The notes under the pieces were generated by a model. The model was not told where the DNA came from and searched no databases. It worked only from the letters and a program-made list of their open reading frames with translations. Below are positions 34,865 through 47,021 of a stretch of DNA of 64,000 bases, in pieces. Numbering within the stretch: the first letter of the stretch is position 1; each line of letters begins with the position of its first letter. Position numbers and translations under genes: made by a program. The DNA is from Hericium rajendrae (taxonomy: Eukaryota; Basidiomycota; Agaricomycetes; Russulales; Hericiaceae). The DNA lies in NCBI GenBank assembly GCA_033439255.1, contig JAVRDV010000016.1, positions 124,001 through 188,000 on the forward strand, in the 5' to 3' direction.

Positions 34865-35602
34865 GCATTCCAGTTGCCTGCTCTCGAAACGCCGATTCCG
34901 GTTGCTCTTGCACTGCATTTTAAGCATGCTTGCAACGAGCGGACGCGCGCCTGTTCCAAGTTTACATTTCGCCCCTAATTTGTATAAAATTTCTCCGGAT
35001 GACATCTGTAGCCATAATTTATTTTGGGACCCATGCGAGTCAACAGGGTCTTTGCTGCGAAACGTGGCATTTTCACGCATGCCTGCCTTCCTGGAATTTC
35101 TCAGTGCCGTCAGCTGATGAGGCTGAAGATGGCGATATCTGCTTATCAGTGCCCATCTGCGATGGAGAGGGAGAGCTGTGGATGCCCATTATGTATGAAT
35201 TACGCCGATGACGCGTGTGCAAGCACTGTCAGTGTGCCACTACTGCCCGCGACGGGAGGGCACGGTGGCAGGGAGCGCCGTCGAAGACCTCGGAAGAAGA
35301 GGGTGGAAGAGGGTGGTGCGCTGGTGAAGGGCACCGGCGGCGTGGCGGCTGGTTGCGGCGAAAATTGATGAAGGTGGGACCGGGCGGCCGGTTGCTGTGG
35401 CTGAAACGCCGGACAGCCGAGCGGGGAACGCGCGCGACGCGACATAATGACCCGACCCGCGTCTCACCCGTATCCCACGTCTTACTCACTAGTCCAACGC
35501 GCCTCGTCCTCATCGTCAACGACTTTTCCGACGCTCTTTCGTGACTACCGCCTTCAGACAACACTTGAGACTACAACCTTGGATATCGCTGATTACGCGA
35601 GC
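34865..35602. other. spacer and probable leader of the Whi5-like gene
   Basis: No gene is seen. A frame open from an ATG at 35447 runs into the Whi5-like exon, so translation could start there and add 52 residues. Confidence 0.4.
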
Positions 35603-37582
35603 ATGACGACTCCGTCGTCGTCCATAACCACACCCTCGCCCCCCATGGCCTACCTTCAGGCAAATCCACTTAGCGCCTCGACGACCGTGGCGGGCCCCGG
35701 TATCGACGCGGCAGAGCGCGAAGAGAGACAGCGTGCAGTACAGAAGTTTATGGCTAGGGCTGAGATATCCAAGGTGAGCTGGCGCTCTGAGTCTCGGGCC
35801 TCTCCACCGTGCGCTACGCGTCTCACGCCCATGGGCGCGTCTCGACGAGCGTGTCCCCCGCTCACGGGTCCTGTGATGGCGTCGTGCCTGGGTGTATTGT
35901 CTCTTTGGACACCTTCATGCCTCCTATGCGAGTTCCGATGCTGACTATGGCTCTCCTCTTCCCTTTTCGCCCCTCCGCAGCTCACCCGTGGTCTTCGCGC
36001 TCGCCTATCTTACGCATCCTACAAGGCCACACACAATGTGTCCCAACTCCCCCTCGGCGATCTCGAAGCCCACGCGCAGACCAGCGCCCGGGCGATCGCG
36101 GGCAAGACCACCTACTACGACGGAACCCCTAGCCAAGGGGCCGGCATGATGTCCCCTCCATCCACCGGCTTGCAGCGCCGTGGATCTATGGCGCCGCCCA
36201 CCGCCATCCCATCCACATCGCGCGCCCACCATGCGCAGCCTAACGGCAAAGAGGGGCCAAGCGCCCATGCGGCGCAGAGCCTCTACGCTTCGATCCTCGC
36301 GCCTCCGCCCGCAAAACGCGCGCGCACGATCCACAATCCCGAGTCTCCGCATGTGCCGGCACCGCCTAAAATGACGAATGGCACGCCGAAAGCGCGTAGG
36401 GGTTCGCATCCCACGCAGCCCTCGCGGACGGCCCACGGCCGCACAGGCTCCGGCACGCAGATCTTCTCGAGTATCGCGGAGCACACCCGCGCCCAGTCGC
36501 GTCGGAAACCCGAGCCATCAAAGGGCAAGACCTCGAAGCGCGATAAAGGCAAGGCGCGCCGCCACGCCGAGGGCACAAGCGCGTTCAAGCCGGGCGACGC
36601 CCATGACGTCGACATCGACATGAAGGCCGCCGCGACGCTCACGCATCTGCTCCGCAACTCGCGCTCGTCCATCACGGTCGGCACCGCCTCGCCGCGGTCC
36701 AGCATATCCGCGGGATCGGACGTCGGCTCGGCGCAGTCCCTCTCCCAGTTCGCGCAGAGCTCGGCGCGCACGACGACCGCGCCGTCCTCGCTTGTCCACT
36801 CCGCCGAGTCCTCCTTCATGGCCTCAGCCGCGCGTCCCACAACGCCGCCTCTCGGTCGGCGGAGCGAAGGCAACACGACGCCCAAGATGGGGCACCAGGC
36901 AGCGCCGGGCGGCGGCACTGGGCCTGCAAGCGCCACAGACCAGGAGGCCGTGAACCTGCTCTACTACCTGCACGAGTCACCGTCGCCCGCTCGTCCGACG
37001 ACGACGCGCGGCACAGACGCGCACGACGCGGCCGCGTTCCGCGCGCTGGGCGGCGGCGCGGAGCTGCAGGCCAAGGGCCGCGTGCTCTTCCCCGCGGGGG
37101 GCACGCCCGACGGCGCACTCGCGCAGCGGATGCTCGCGCGCGACAACTCGGGCAGCTTCTCGTCGACGGCGACCGTGCTCTCGGACAGCCCGACGCGCCG
37201 GCAGTCGCTCGCGAGCCTCGGCTCGCAGTCGCAGTCGCAGTCGTTCTCGAAGCCCGACGCGCCGCCGCCGAAGGTGACGCTGACGTCGTCCGAGCCGCGC
37301 GCGGAGCCCCTGCCGCTGCCCGTGTCGCCGTCACCGCGGCCCGCACAGGTGCAGGCGCCTCGGCAGCAGCAGCCTGCGCCCACGACGCCCGGGACGTTCA
37401 CGTTCAACCTGAACGAGTTCATCAACGTCTCGCCGTCGCCCGCGGCGGGCCCGGGCGCGCTGCTGAAGCCGGGGCTGCGCGCGGACGTCGGGCGCAAGCT
37501 GTTCGAGGAGGAGACGGGCGAGCCGCGGCAGGAGGGCGCGAACGGGGCGCTCGGCGCGGGGATCCACCTTGCGCACTTCTAG
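35603..37582 (+). CDS. Whi5/Nrm1-like cell-cycle transcriptional repressor
   Basis: Two exons (35603-35773, 35981-37582; intron 207 nt) give 590 residues. Residues ~45-82, read across the splice, contain FMARAEISK then LTRGLRARLSYASYKATHN, the short conserved motif of the Whi5/Nrm1 family that binds G1/S factors of the SBF/MBF class. The rest is low-complexity Ser/Pro/Ala-rich sequence with several SP/TP sites suited to Cdk phosphorylation. A conserved-looking patch FTFNLNEFINVSPSP lies near the end. Yeast Whi5 and Nrm1 restrain G1/S transcription until phosphorylated or removed. The start at 35603 was preferred because homologues have short N-termini; an upstream in-frame ATG at 35447 is possible. 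High GC and low complexity make long antisense frames here meaningless. Confidence 0.8.
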
Positions 37583-38821
37583 GCCCGACTCGTTGTGCGA
37601 ACAATCAATCTGCAATTGTCATATTTACCAGCACGCATGGATTTGGAACATTGTTTGTTTCTGTACGACCACGCTAACGCCCCGATTTGTATCACCCAGT
37701 CTGTGTCTCCCGTCTCAGCCCAGCCCGCCCGCCCGCTCGCTTCGACGCTTTGCTCGATCCGACCCGACGCCGTTCGACGGCCACCTTGGCCGACTCTCCG
37801 CCCTTTTATTCCTTTCGATGCCCGTCCCTTTTTATTCGCGTCGCGCGACGATGGTTAATGGGCGGGCATATTTATCCACGTTGAAATCTTAGCGTTGTAT
37901 AAGATATGCACGCATCTACGCCTGTCATCCGTATCTTTCCTGTTTATTTATTTATGCCCGTCGCTCCCTCGCTTTCCCCCTTTTTTAATCGCCTGTCCAT
38001 AGTCATAATTCCTTTTGCCGTCGCCTTCCCGCGGGTCCTGATTCGCATAGACTTCCACCTTCTCTCTGCTCTGTCTTGTTTACCACCACGCCCCTCGTTC
38101 TGCGCACACGTTATGGATCCTTTGCCTTTCTTTATTCCGTTCCCGTTCCGCGTGTCTATTTTTGCTTGCATTGCTTGTTTGCTTGTTTGTTCTCGCTCGT
38201 GTTGATGCACCGCTTGTATATCAGTTTGAGTTCATGACGAATGTGGTTCTAGTTTGCGTTGAATTTGCGCGTAACGTTTGGTGGTGGCGTCGGGCCGCTC
38301 CGCCCCTCGTGTCCGTTTACGCAGATGCGAAGGTCCTGCGGTGCGATCGACGCGTTGCGACACAGGCACGCCCGGCTCTAGCGTAATTCAAACCCGCTCG
38401 ACGTCGAGAGCCAGGTACGCCGCCATGGGGCCCCGCATTTGCGCGCGTCTGTCTCCGCTTTAATTAGAATATTGCGGGGCGGACCGCGGGCCCGCGCCCG
38501 GTCCGTGTGGGGGCGGAATACTGTAGTCGTGCGCGATCTAATTTAGCGGCTCTTAGCAGGGGCTTTGCAGGTCTTCCCGCGTTGGCGAGTGAGCTTTGGC
38601 GTAAGTAGTGCTGGTTGGAGAGAGCGCGCCCCGCGGCTTGGCGCGATCAAGTGACTGCAGGGCGCGCGTCCATTTGGGGACGTGCTGATCTTTCATCCTC
38701 AGGCCGTCTTGCGCGTGAGGGCGCGTCGCATTCTCAGAGGTCGCATGATCACGTCTGGAGGGACTACAAAAATCGGCGGTCCAGCGCGCCTCGTTCTCCG
38801 TGCTCTCCCTCCTGCGTCGCG
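37583..38821. other. spacer, no gene seen
   Basis: Pyrimidine-rich and AT-richer stretches follow the Whi5-like stop. No coding signal is recognised before the MFS gene. Confidence 0.45.
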
Positions 38822-40590
38822 ATGTCGCCCCAGCCCCGCCTCACGCTCGCAGCGCACATGCGCTTGTACCGCCACGCGTACGCGCTCGCGCTGTCCGCGG
38901 CGATGGGCTCCATCTTCTACGGGTGGGACATCGGCCTCATTGGCGGCGTTATCTCTATGCCGTCGTTCAAGGCGTCCTTTGGCGTCGACAAGATGTCGCC
39001 CAGTGCCGCCGCCGACTTCAACGGGAACGTCGTGTCCGTGCTGCAGGCCGGGAGCTTGTGAGTCGTACCGCGCCGCGCTTGCGATTGGCGGGCATGCTGG
39101 CTGACGCGTGGTACGTGCAGCTTCGGAGCGCTGTTCACGGGCCCGTATTCGTCGAAGTTTGGACGGAAGCCTGCGCTCTTGCTATCGGGCCTCATCTACA
39201 TCGTCGGTTCGGTCCTGCAGTGTATCGTCGGGCTCGGCAGCAGCCAGGCGGTTGCGGTCCGCGTTCTGTTTTTCAGTCGTTTCGTGGGTGGATTCGGCGT
39301 CGGGATGGTCTCCGCCTTGGTGCCGTCCTACGTCTCGGAGTGCGTGCCCAAGTCCATCCGTGGTCGCTGTACGGGAAGCATGCAGTTCGCGAACAACGTT
39401 GGGATTATGTTGAGCTGTGCGTACCTTTTTCCCGCACTTATGCAGACCCGTGCTAATTCGTACATTCGCTAGACTGGGTCAATTATGGCTGCCAGAAGAA
39501 TATGGCTGTCAGTCCTATGCAGTGGCGACTGCCGTTTATCGTGCAGATTATCCCCGGCGTGTGCTTCGTGTTCTGCATGATCTTCCAGCCCGAGTCACCC
39601 CGGTGGCTCGTCGAGCACGGACGGATCGACCAGGCCGCCAAGTCGCTCGCCTTCGCCGCCGGGCGGCCTGTGGAGGACCCGGATGTGCAGGCGACGTTGG
39701 AGGAGATCAAAGAGGACTTTGTCGGGAAGGAGCACCTGCCCATCTGGAAGCAGTTCAAGATGATGGGCGAGAGCCGCATCACGGTCCTGCGCTGCTTCAT
39801 CCCGTCGCTCGTCATGTTCTTCCAGCAGTGGACCGGCACGAACGCGATCAACTACTTCAGCCCGGAGATCTTCGCCGGCCTCGGCCTCAGCTCGACGTCC
39901 GCGGGCCTCTTCGCGACGGGCATCTACGGCGTCGTCAAGGTCGTCGCGGTCGGCTCCATCCTCGTCTTCGCCGTCGAGCGCCTCGGGCGCAAGAAGTGCC
40001 TGCTCGTCGGCTCCGTCGGGCAGGGCCTCATGATGCTCTGGATCGGCGGCTTCAGCGCCGCGCACCCGCGCCCGGACATCGTCCCCGCGTCGTACGTCTC
40101 GCTCGTCGCGGTGTACCTCTACGCCGTGTTCTACTGCGTCGGGTGGGGCCCCGTCGCGTGGGTCGTCGCGGGCGAGGTCGCGCCGAACCACGTGCGCACC
40201 GCCGCGCTGAGCGTCGCGATCGCGGTGAACTGGCTCTTCGCGTTCACGATCTCGAAGCTCACGCCGATCATGCTGAACAGCATCGCGTACGGCACGTTCC
40301 TCCTCTTTGGCGTCATGTGCATGGTCATGGGCGTGTGGACGTACTTTCTCTTCCCCGAGACGGGCGGGTACGCGCTCGAGGACATCCGCTATCTGTTCGA
40401 GCGCGATATGGTCGTGCGCGCGCTCGAGGACGCGCCGGGCGGGAAGGTTTTCCTCGGGAATAGGCGGTCGACGCCGCTCGAGGAGCTGCGGGATGCGGAT
40501 GCGGTGGCGAAGGTGCAGGGTGCGTCCGACGTCGAGAAAGGCTCTACGGAGATGGTGGAGGATGTCGCGCCTGGCCTTCCAAAGGCATAG
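38822..40590 (+). CDS. MFS sugar/quinate-type transporter
   Basis: Three exons (38822-39057, 39121-39416, 39473-40590) give 549 residues, the normal length for the sugar porter family. Signature motifs are in order: FYGWDIGLIGGV in helix 1, FGRKPALLL in the first cytoplasmic loop, FVGGFGVGM and PSYVSECVPKSIRGRCTG. PESPRWLVEHGR precedes the long central loop, then QQWTGTNAINYFSP in helix 7, ERLGRKK, and FPETGGYALEDI after helix 12. The tail is hydrophilic and acidic. The NYFSPEIF wording and short first loop resemble quinate permeases as much as hexose carriers, so the substrate cannot be fixed. It should lie in the plasma membrane and import substrate with protons. Confidence 0.9.
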
Positions 40591-41252
40591 ACAACGATGG
40601 GTCTGGGTCTGGATGGACTGTATGATACCTTTACTCACAGATTCCCTGGGCATGTCTCTGATCTATGCGTTGACGATGATAATGGTTCCCGTTTGTGACT
40701 TGTAGTTTTATCACGTTGCTTGTATATCCTTACGACCAGTGCATACTAGTACCATGTAATGCATATTATACCCTTTTTTCTGAGAAGTCACACGCTGTCA
40801 AACCCTCCCTAAATCATGCAGACGCTGTTGGTGTCTTCAGAGCTCACAGAAAATGGAGGCCCAAGAACTTGGGTATCTGGATCCATGCCTAAATGGACCT
40901 TAGACATTATTGTTGCAATAAGAGTGTACAGATCCAGAAATCGAAAAACGGCTGCCGATGCCGCGGCAGCCTGGTATCGGAACTTGACTCGGTAGTATGG
41001 TGTTTGTTTATTTCAGAGGCTGTTGCCAAACAACCGCCTAATTTCGGCAAACGCCGCGCCAATACTGCCCTTGACATTCCCTTTTCCCTCTGACTCGGAT
41101 CTCTATCTGGCTTTGAAGCGAAGACAAACTTCGCATATAATTGTGCGTCAAATATGAGTATATCTTACCCACAGTGCATGTCTCTGACGTGTGGCAATCT
41201 CCAGGCATTCTCAACGAACCGACGTCAGGCTGGAATCTGGATTTATCATAGG
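40591..41252. other. spacer, no gene seen
   Basis: AT-rich intergenic sequence. The frame of the cytochrome b5 gene is open upstream to an ATG at 41154, but the ATG at 41253 gives the more natural start. Confidence 0.45.
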
Positions 41253-42109
41253 ATGGCGTCTTATCTGCGCTCCTGGCTCTCAGCACCTGTAGCATCGGCT
41301 CCTACTGCATCCCGATCAAATGGACCGCCCGATCCTGACACCATTCTCTCCGTCTCTCCGCCCGACGACGACGACGACAACTTCACTGCCAAGGGCGATT
41401 CAGAGGATGAAGACCTTGACATGCCAGCCGCATTCCCTGCTCCCTTCAGCGCCCAGCGCCTACAGACACCACAGTCTAATTCTGGAGTGCCTCGAATCCT
41501 GACCGATAACGCGCGCATGCCGCCTCCGCCAAATCCATCTCTGGCTCGCCGTGGCGGAGCTGGAGGACTTACTGTTCCTTCCGGTTCGGGATCGCTGATG
41601 CCTCCACCGACGACACTGAAGGCTCCATCTCAGCTGTCCTCTTCGTCTAAGCGGGGGAAAGTTGCTCTAGCTCCCGGACACAGTCCTTTGGATTGGGCGT
41701 GTCTGAAGTCATCGGGGGCGGATCTTCGAGTGCGTCCCTTTCGCTTTGTTTCACTTTCCGTTATTGACCGGATTGCTATAATATTAGGGCGGTGTCGAGC
41801 AGCTCATGAAGATCCCACCATCGGTGTTGAAACAGCATAATAAGCGCGACGACGCGTGGTCGGCCTTTAATGGCAAGGTGTATAACATCACGCCTTATCT
41901 TGCCTTTCATCCTGGGGGCGAGAAGGAACTCATGCGCGTTGCGGGACGCGATGGCACAAAGCTTTTTGGTTCGTAATATGATCAATATAGCTAAGCTTAT
42001 CGTCTTGTCTTATCGACGACTTCTAGCGCTCACGCATGCATGGGTCAACGCCGATTTCATGCTTGATGCCTGCCTTGTTGGGTTCCTCGTACCCGAACCT
42101 CGCTCGTAG
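41253..42109 (+). CDS. cytochrome b5 heme-binding domain protein
   Basis: Three exons (41253-41729, 41788-41968, 42027-42109) give 246 residues. The first ~140 residues are Ser/Pro/Asp-rich and look disordered. The C-terminal ~90 residues are a cytochrome b5 domain, starting IPPSVLKQHNKRDDAW and NGKVYNITPYL. FHPGGEKELM holds the first axial His, and THAWVN, formed across the last splice, holds the second. Both heme ligands are therefore present. The pattern with THAWVN resembles the b5 half of Irc21/CYB5R4-like proteins, but no reductase domain follows. It is probably a small cytosolic electron carrier, with no transmembrane anchor at the end. Confidence 0.88.
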
Positions 42110-42471
42110 AGTATGTCAACGCTTTTCCAGTCATAGATCACAGATAGCATGAATGACCTGCATTAACGACTCATCTACGACGTATCACGATACCGTACAT
42201 ATCATTCCTAGGACTGATTCACTTTATTGCTTGTCACATGCATAATTCACCACACGCATATTGTATTCTCTGTCCCATATAATTATATCCTCCGACTGTT
42301 CCTCCATTACTTACGCTTGAGGACTTCCAGTCTGAATTCGCTCTACTCGAGTACCCAGCTGGTGGCTGCCATCGACGCATATGGAAATGATTGCCTGTTT
42401 GAGTCTACTAACGGCATTTCAGACCTTTTCGAGAGCATCATGCTATCAAGTATGCCCGAGCACGCCGTCCA
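42110..42471. other. short spacer, nothing seen
   Basis: AT-rich intergenic sequence. It might hide an unrecognised first exon of the next gene. Confidence 0.35.
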
Positions 42472-44893
42472 ATGTTCGTAGAGCTCGATCGCCATCACAA
42501 GCTCTGCAAAACCACATCCTCCACGGCATATTCCATAGTTGCAGCAGCTATAGGTGCCCAAGTCTCCGCCCTCACCGCAGCGGACCCGCCTCGTGGACCC
42601 GAGTCGGACGGCACGCTGCCATCTCCCCATGTCGAACTTGATTTGTCCGAAAAGCCGCAGGATTGTACGCGTCCGACTGTTTCGCAGCCTTCGCCAGACG
42701 CGGAGAGCGCAAACGAGTCAATCGACACAAAAGACGCGAACAATACCAAGGGCGGTGCCAATGGCGTTTCTAGAGAGTCGCTGCCACCGATGGAGGATAA
42801 GAAGGCCAACTCAGAGGATCGTAGCCTAGCTATTACGACCTCGCTGCCCACGGCTTCTGGCAACGCGCAGTCCGAACCTGCTGTAGAGGTGCGTGCACTG
42901 TCTGATTATGGCAGGACCTGCGTAGCTTCCTGTCGTGCTAATATAGTTATCTCACAGGATTTGCATGACGCCATGCCACCCGCCAAACCGAAGATCGACG
43001 TCGAGGAGGGGGAGATCGATGAAGAGGAGGAAGCTGTGTTGACGGGACAGCAGCCGCAGGTGGACATGGAAGTGGAGGAAGGTCAAGCCAGCGCGAGTTC
43101 ACCCACACCTTCAAACATGCTGCCCGCACGCGAACAAGAATACGATGGCCGCGATTTCGTCCAAGGTTCATCCAAGGACTCAGTCTCGGTCGAGGAGCAA
43201 TGCAGGAGGAAGCTGATTCCCTTGATCTCGATGAACCTCATGAAGAGAGGCGGCGAGGACGAGGCAAAGCTGGACGAAATGGTGGCCCAGGCTGCAAGGG
43301 ATCTCACCGACGAGCAATGTCGGCAGTTCATGGGCTTGGCCAGAAAGGTCGCGTCTCAGCTTCGACAGCGAGAGCTTTCGTTGCTGGAATCGGGCAGAGG
43401 TGCACCTGCAAATGACGATGGCGTGCGCCAGACCAAGCGCATCCGCGATGGTGATCTAGGGTCGACAGCCGCGAACACAAAACGACAGCGTCTCGAACAC
43501 GAGATGGGAAGCGATCTGGTGTCTACAGCCTCATCTCCGACGTTTGGGAGTGTTAGCTCCGTTACTCTGGTAGACAGACCTGGTCGAGACGAAACGGCAA
43601 GTCCTAACGTGAAGAACCCACCAACGGCACCTCGGGCAATGCGGAATGCCAAAGTGGCATTCACTCAAACATACCGGGACTGGAACACCAAGACTTCTAG
43701 CATTCCGCAGCAAAGGGATTCGCCTGCGCAGTCGATAGGGCCTGGTGAGCGGCACAACGACACGGGCTCTGCTCAGCTACCACCGTCTGTGCATCGTCAA
43801 CGACCACTGTCTCCTTTGCGAACCGGGAACAATGGAAGTGGACTTTTCAACGAACGACGCGCCACACCACATGGAGGCCCGACTATTCATGCCGAAGACA
43901 ATGGTAGCGCTGCGGAAGTGGACTTTCCGACACGCATAAAAGGAGAGATTTCCAGTCCACATACGTCTACATCCCATTCTAGGACGCCTGCGGGTAACGA
44001 TGCGAGGAGTTCTGTACAGTCCGCAGCGGCAGACGCCCGTACACCTGATATAAACCCCCCACTGTCGACTACGGGTCCTTCAGATAGCCCAACTCCCATG
44101 GGTCTCCCCGCATTCTCTCGGGATGACACAGAAGTCGTCCCGCCACCCCCTCCCGAGCCCGTTCGCATCCCCGGTCTGTGGAATGTCACGATCGGAGAGC
44201 CGGCACGCAAGATCGTCACCCTCCAGTTCGTGGTAGACGCTCCGACAGCCGCGGCGATTCAGCGCTGGAACGCCCGCCGCGAACGTTTCGAGTACGTTCT
44301 TATGTTCTCCGATGTGATGCACAGAACTGACCTTTGCTTCCGCCGTTCATCACTTCCTTATCTGGATACTCATCATCGCCGACATACGCGTCCAGCCCAA
44401 ACGAGCGGTGTATCGCCGTGCACCTGCTCTGTCTTCCGGCGAAAGAGGTGTCCGCGCTCAATCAGAGTGTTGGCGAGGGGACGATGCCGTCGACGCCAGA
44501 GGCAATCGCTCACGGGGTGTGGCGCGTCAAGTCAACATGGCCGGCGCGAGGAACGATAATGTTTCAGATGAATGAAGGGCAGCCCGAGGAGCGGGTTTGG
44601 TTCCCTGAGAACCTGGTAGGCTGAGGCATCCTGTCATTTACACTTCGCGCCCGCGCTGACTCGTGTTGATACAGCATGCTTCGCTGCACCTTGATATCTC
44701 GGAGGCTGTTCGACCGGGAATAAACGAGTTACAGGTGATCCAATTGGACGACATGTCTCGTTTCGTGTTTGTGGTCCACGCGTCGGACCCATTTGCGCAG
44801 AAGATCCTTGACGACTCCGTGGCGCCCGCATCCCCGTTCGCCGATATGTTCGCTCGGCTCTCCACAAACAATGGAGTCTTCACCTTCCCTTAG
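42472..44893 (+). CDS. long disordered protein with a conserved C-terminal domain, function unknown
   Basis: Four exons (42472-42888, 42958-44291, 44396-44615, 44675-44893) join in phase. The first ~550 residues are rich in Ser, Pro, Glu and Asp with an acidic block EEGEIDEEEEA and no fold that I recognise. From about residue 545 a conserved-looking domain begins: RIPGLWNVTIGEPARK, VDAPTAAAIQRW, then NERCIAVHLLCLPAKEVSAL, HLDISEAVRPGINELQVIQL and FVFVVHASDP. The end resembles, loosely, the PINIT domain of SUMO ligases, but no zinc RING follows, so I give no function. The second intron-exon border uses a 69-nt intron that is stop-free and a multiple of three, so its retention would add 23 residues. 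The start is uncertain. A decayed partial copy lies at 50.1 kb. Confidence 0.65.
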
Positions 44894-45430
44894 CGATGAG
44901 GCATCACAGCTGGGATATGGGATTTTACAATAGGACAGTGTACACAGTTTGCATTATATGGACAACGCATTACTTCTACTTTATTCGTAGCATTTACCTT
45001 CAGTGTCGATATTTGCTGTACTATGTACTTCTGTGGCCCTTGCCTCCTGTAGATATTCGTGGCTCGCGGAGTGGCCGGCACTTTTTCATCCAAGTCCGCG
45101 CGTGTCCGGTGCTGCTTCAACGCGCAGAGATCGCGTTGTGTTCTCGTGGCAAGAAGCAAAGTACCCCGCATGACTTTCACGGCGGAGCACGCAGATTGAC
45201 GCGTCTACTGTCTTGTTCTTCCTAGCGCTTGCTTCATTGGCTTCTCGAAAGCGCAACTTCCGTTCGATCACAAAAGCGCCATAACGCTATTCGGCTTGCA
45301 TATTGTCTGCATCGATTCCGCAGGTAGGTCAGGAGGGTGTCTATGACGAGCCCGTGTACATGCTGAAACACGCAGCAGCTGCCGACGTACGATATCGACA
45401 CAGTTGTCAAATTCATGCGCGGCTATAGTA
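44894..45430. other. spacer; its 3' part resembles the region upstream of the hydratase at 63.4 kb
   Basis: Stretches near 45210-45260 and 45390-45490 align by eye with 63150-63210 and 63340-63430, so the two hydratase copies share upstream DNA as well as coding sequence. No gene is seen otherwise. Confidence 0.45.
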
Positions 45431-46090
45431 CTTTCTTAAGTTCGCCGTGCCTTGTCCGACAGTTGTTGCCTCGTTCTTGACCGTTGTCGCGGACATGTTG
45501 ACATCGTGGCCTGACTACAGCGCCCAGGAAGCAGACAGCATCTTCCACCTGGAGGGCTCGGTGGCTGTCGTGACGCTGAGCCCGCCGAAAGAGTAATCAG
45601 GGTGCGATTGCTTACCTTTGCCTCCGGTGCACTGATTCTGTGAATTCTGACATAGGTGGAACACGTTTGAAAGAATGTTGCCTCGAGACGGCGATAGTGG
45701 CGGCGTTTGACCTGCTCGACCGGGACGATTGCGGGCGCTCATTATCCTAACGCTCGACCCCAGGGCGCTAGGACACGGACACGTACGCTCTGGACCTTTG
45801 ACGTTCAGTGGTTCGGTATAGACTTGGATCAAGCTCTCTGGGCGGTCATCTCGTCGCTGGGATGGGGCAGTCTGTTCAGAGATGAGAAGTTTGAAGAAAG
45901 GTTGATACGCTAAGATCGGCTTGTGATCGGAGGCCAGTCGAAGTTCGTCCGGGCATTCAGAATGCCTTCCAAGCCCATAGCGACGCTGGACTCGGCGAAG
46001 TCAGCCCTGCTATCTATCGTCATCGCAAGATCATCACAAGGCAGTGGACGACCATGCGGCCTGGGTAGGCTCAACCTTGACACTGCCTCT
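45431..46090 (+). pseudogene. decayed enoyl-CoA hydratase/isomerase-like gene, copy 2
   Basis: An ATG at 45495 starts [20 protein letters not shown] and continues GSVAVVTLSPPKE, matching the first exon of the copy at 63429, then meets a stop (TAA at 45594-45596). Later pieces follow, [10 protein letters not shown] near 45700-45730 and AIYRHRKIIT near 46010-46045, in shifted frames. The catalytic-loop phrase NGHAVGVG is not preserved. It lies next to the stand-alone lectin and DyP 2, as copy 4 lies next to the lectin-GMC gene. Confidence 0.75.
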
Positions 46091-46314
46091 CGATGTCCGT
46101 GTTGTGTGGGTCAGGAAGCTACAAGGGTACCGTTGAGCGCAGTTGCAGTGGTGAAAACGATCAGTTCTACGACTTGGGCATCGGCAGGGTATTGAGCAAA
46201 CAAGTTCATTTGCGCACGACAGGGCATTCCAGGTCTTCGTACAAAGAATCTATCTTACACACTGCCCAAATCGTCCAAACGGGCCATAACGTCATCTGCA
46301 GATATTTGCTAGGC

Positions 46315-46987
46315 TCAGGCACCTTGCACGTATTCAAACTCCCAGCGCTGATTGGGGAACGACTACGGGAAGCTGGTCAGACCAAGAAGCCCAAAAGCAT
46401 TTAAGAGTACTTACATCCTTGTCATAGTAGAAGTGGACCTGGACATAGATCATCAGTACGTGGGGCAGTCTAGGTGGGGGGACTTTCGAAGATACTTACC
46501 GCGTCCGAGGCTCCATCTTGATTGTCTAAAGGATTCGGAGACCCGTCCTTTCTGATCCTGGGCGAATATCATTAGATAAGATATAACCTCGGGAATGGCC
46601 CTACGTCGACTTACTTGGAATACGTAGCTCCACCGCTCGTCTCCTGGCATATGCGCCAGACATCAGAGTTGCCCGAGGTGTCCGGGATAGGGAAGTTATA
46701 TCCCCAATAGCCATAGTTGGACTTGACCACTCCAGACTGGTCGAAGAAGCTGTTAATCGTGTACTTGTCCTTTTGACCCGTGGGGTTGATGATCCACTAA
46801 GCGCCTCTCGTCAGAAATGATAGTGGTATCGGGGCTGAGTAATCACCTTCTGCTTGTCCTCGGATGCGTCCAGAGTGGTGAGCTTGATATACGGATTCCC
46901 ACCGGGCACAAGTTCCATGTACGAAAGATTGAGTAGACGAATACGGTAGACACCCTTCGTCGTGGGCCACGGGCTGCGAAGTAGCAT
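46315..46987 (-). CDS. stand-alone R-type (beta-trefoil) lectin
   Basis: Five exons (46847-46987, 46615-46796, 46500-46557, 46415-46438, 46315-46362) give 150 residues, the size of one R-type lectin domain. KGVYRIRLLNLSYMELVPGG, NPYIKL, DKQKW (across the first splice), YGYWGYNFPIPDTSG and the terminal QxW-like NQRWEF match the N-terminal domain of the lectin-GMC protein closely. Such domains bind galactose-type or other sugars through three similar lobes. No signal peptide is seen, as is usual for cytoplasmic fungal lectins. The ATG is only 34 bases after the stop of DyP 2 on the same strand, so it may share the transcript, or have a promoter inside the DyP 2 coding region. An upstream ATG followed at once by a stop (rc of 46998-47006) forms a tiny upstream ORF. 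Confidence 0.85.
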
Positions 46988-47021
46988 GGTGAATACGCGT
47001 CAGGCCATACTATAATCGGCC

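Noticed and set aside
36283-36936. 217-codon minus-strand frame over the Whi5-like gene
   Set aside because: Antisense of a low-complexity GC-rich exon with no independent support.
39595-40653. 352-codon minus-strand frame and 348-codon plus-strand frame over the MFS gene
   Set aside because: Both are shadows of the transporter's last exon; only the 39473-40590 frame carries family motifs.
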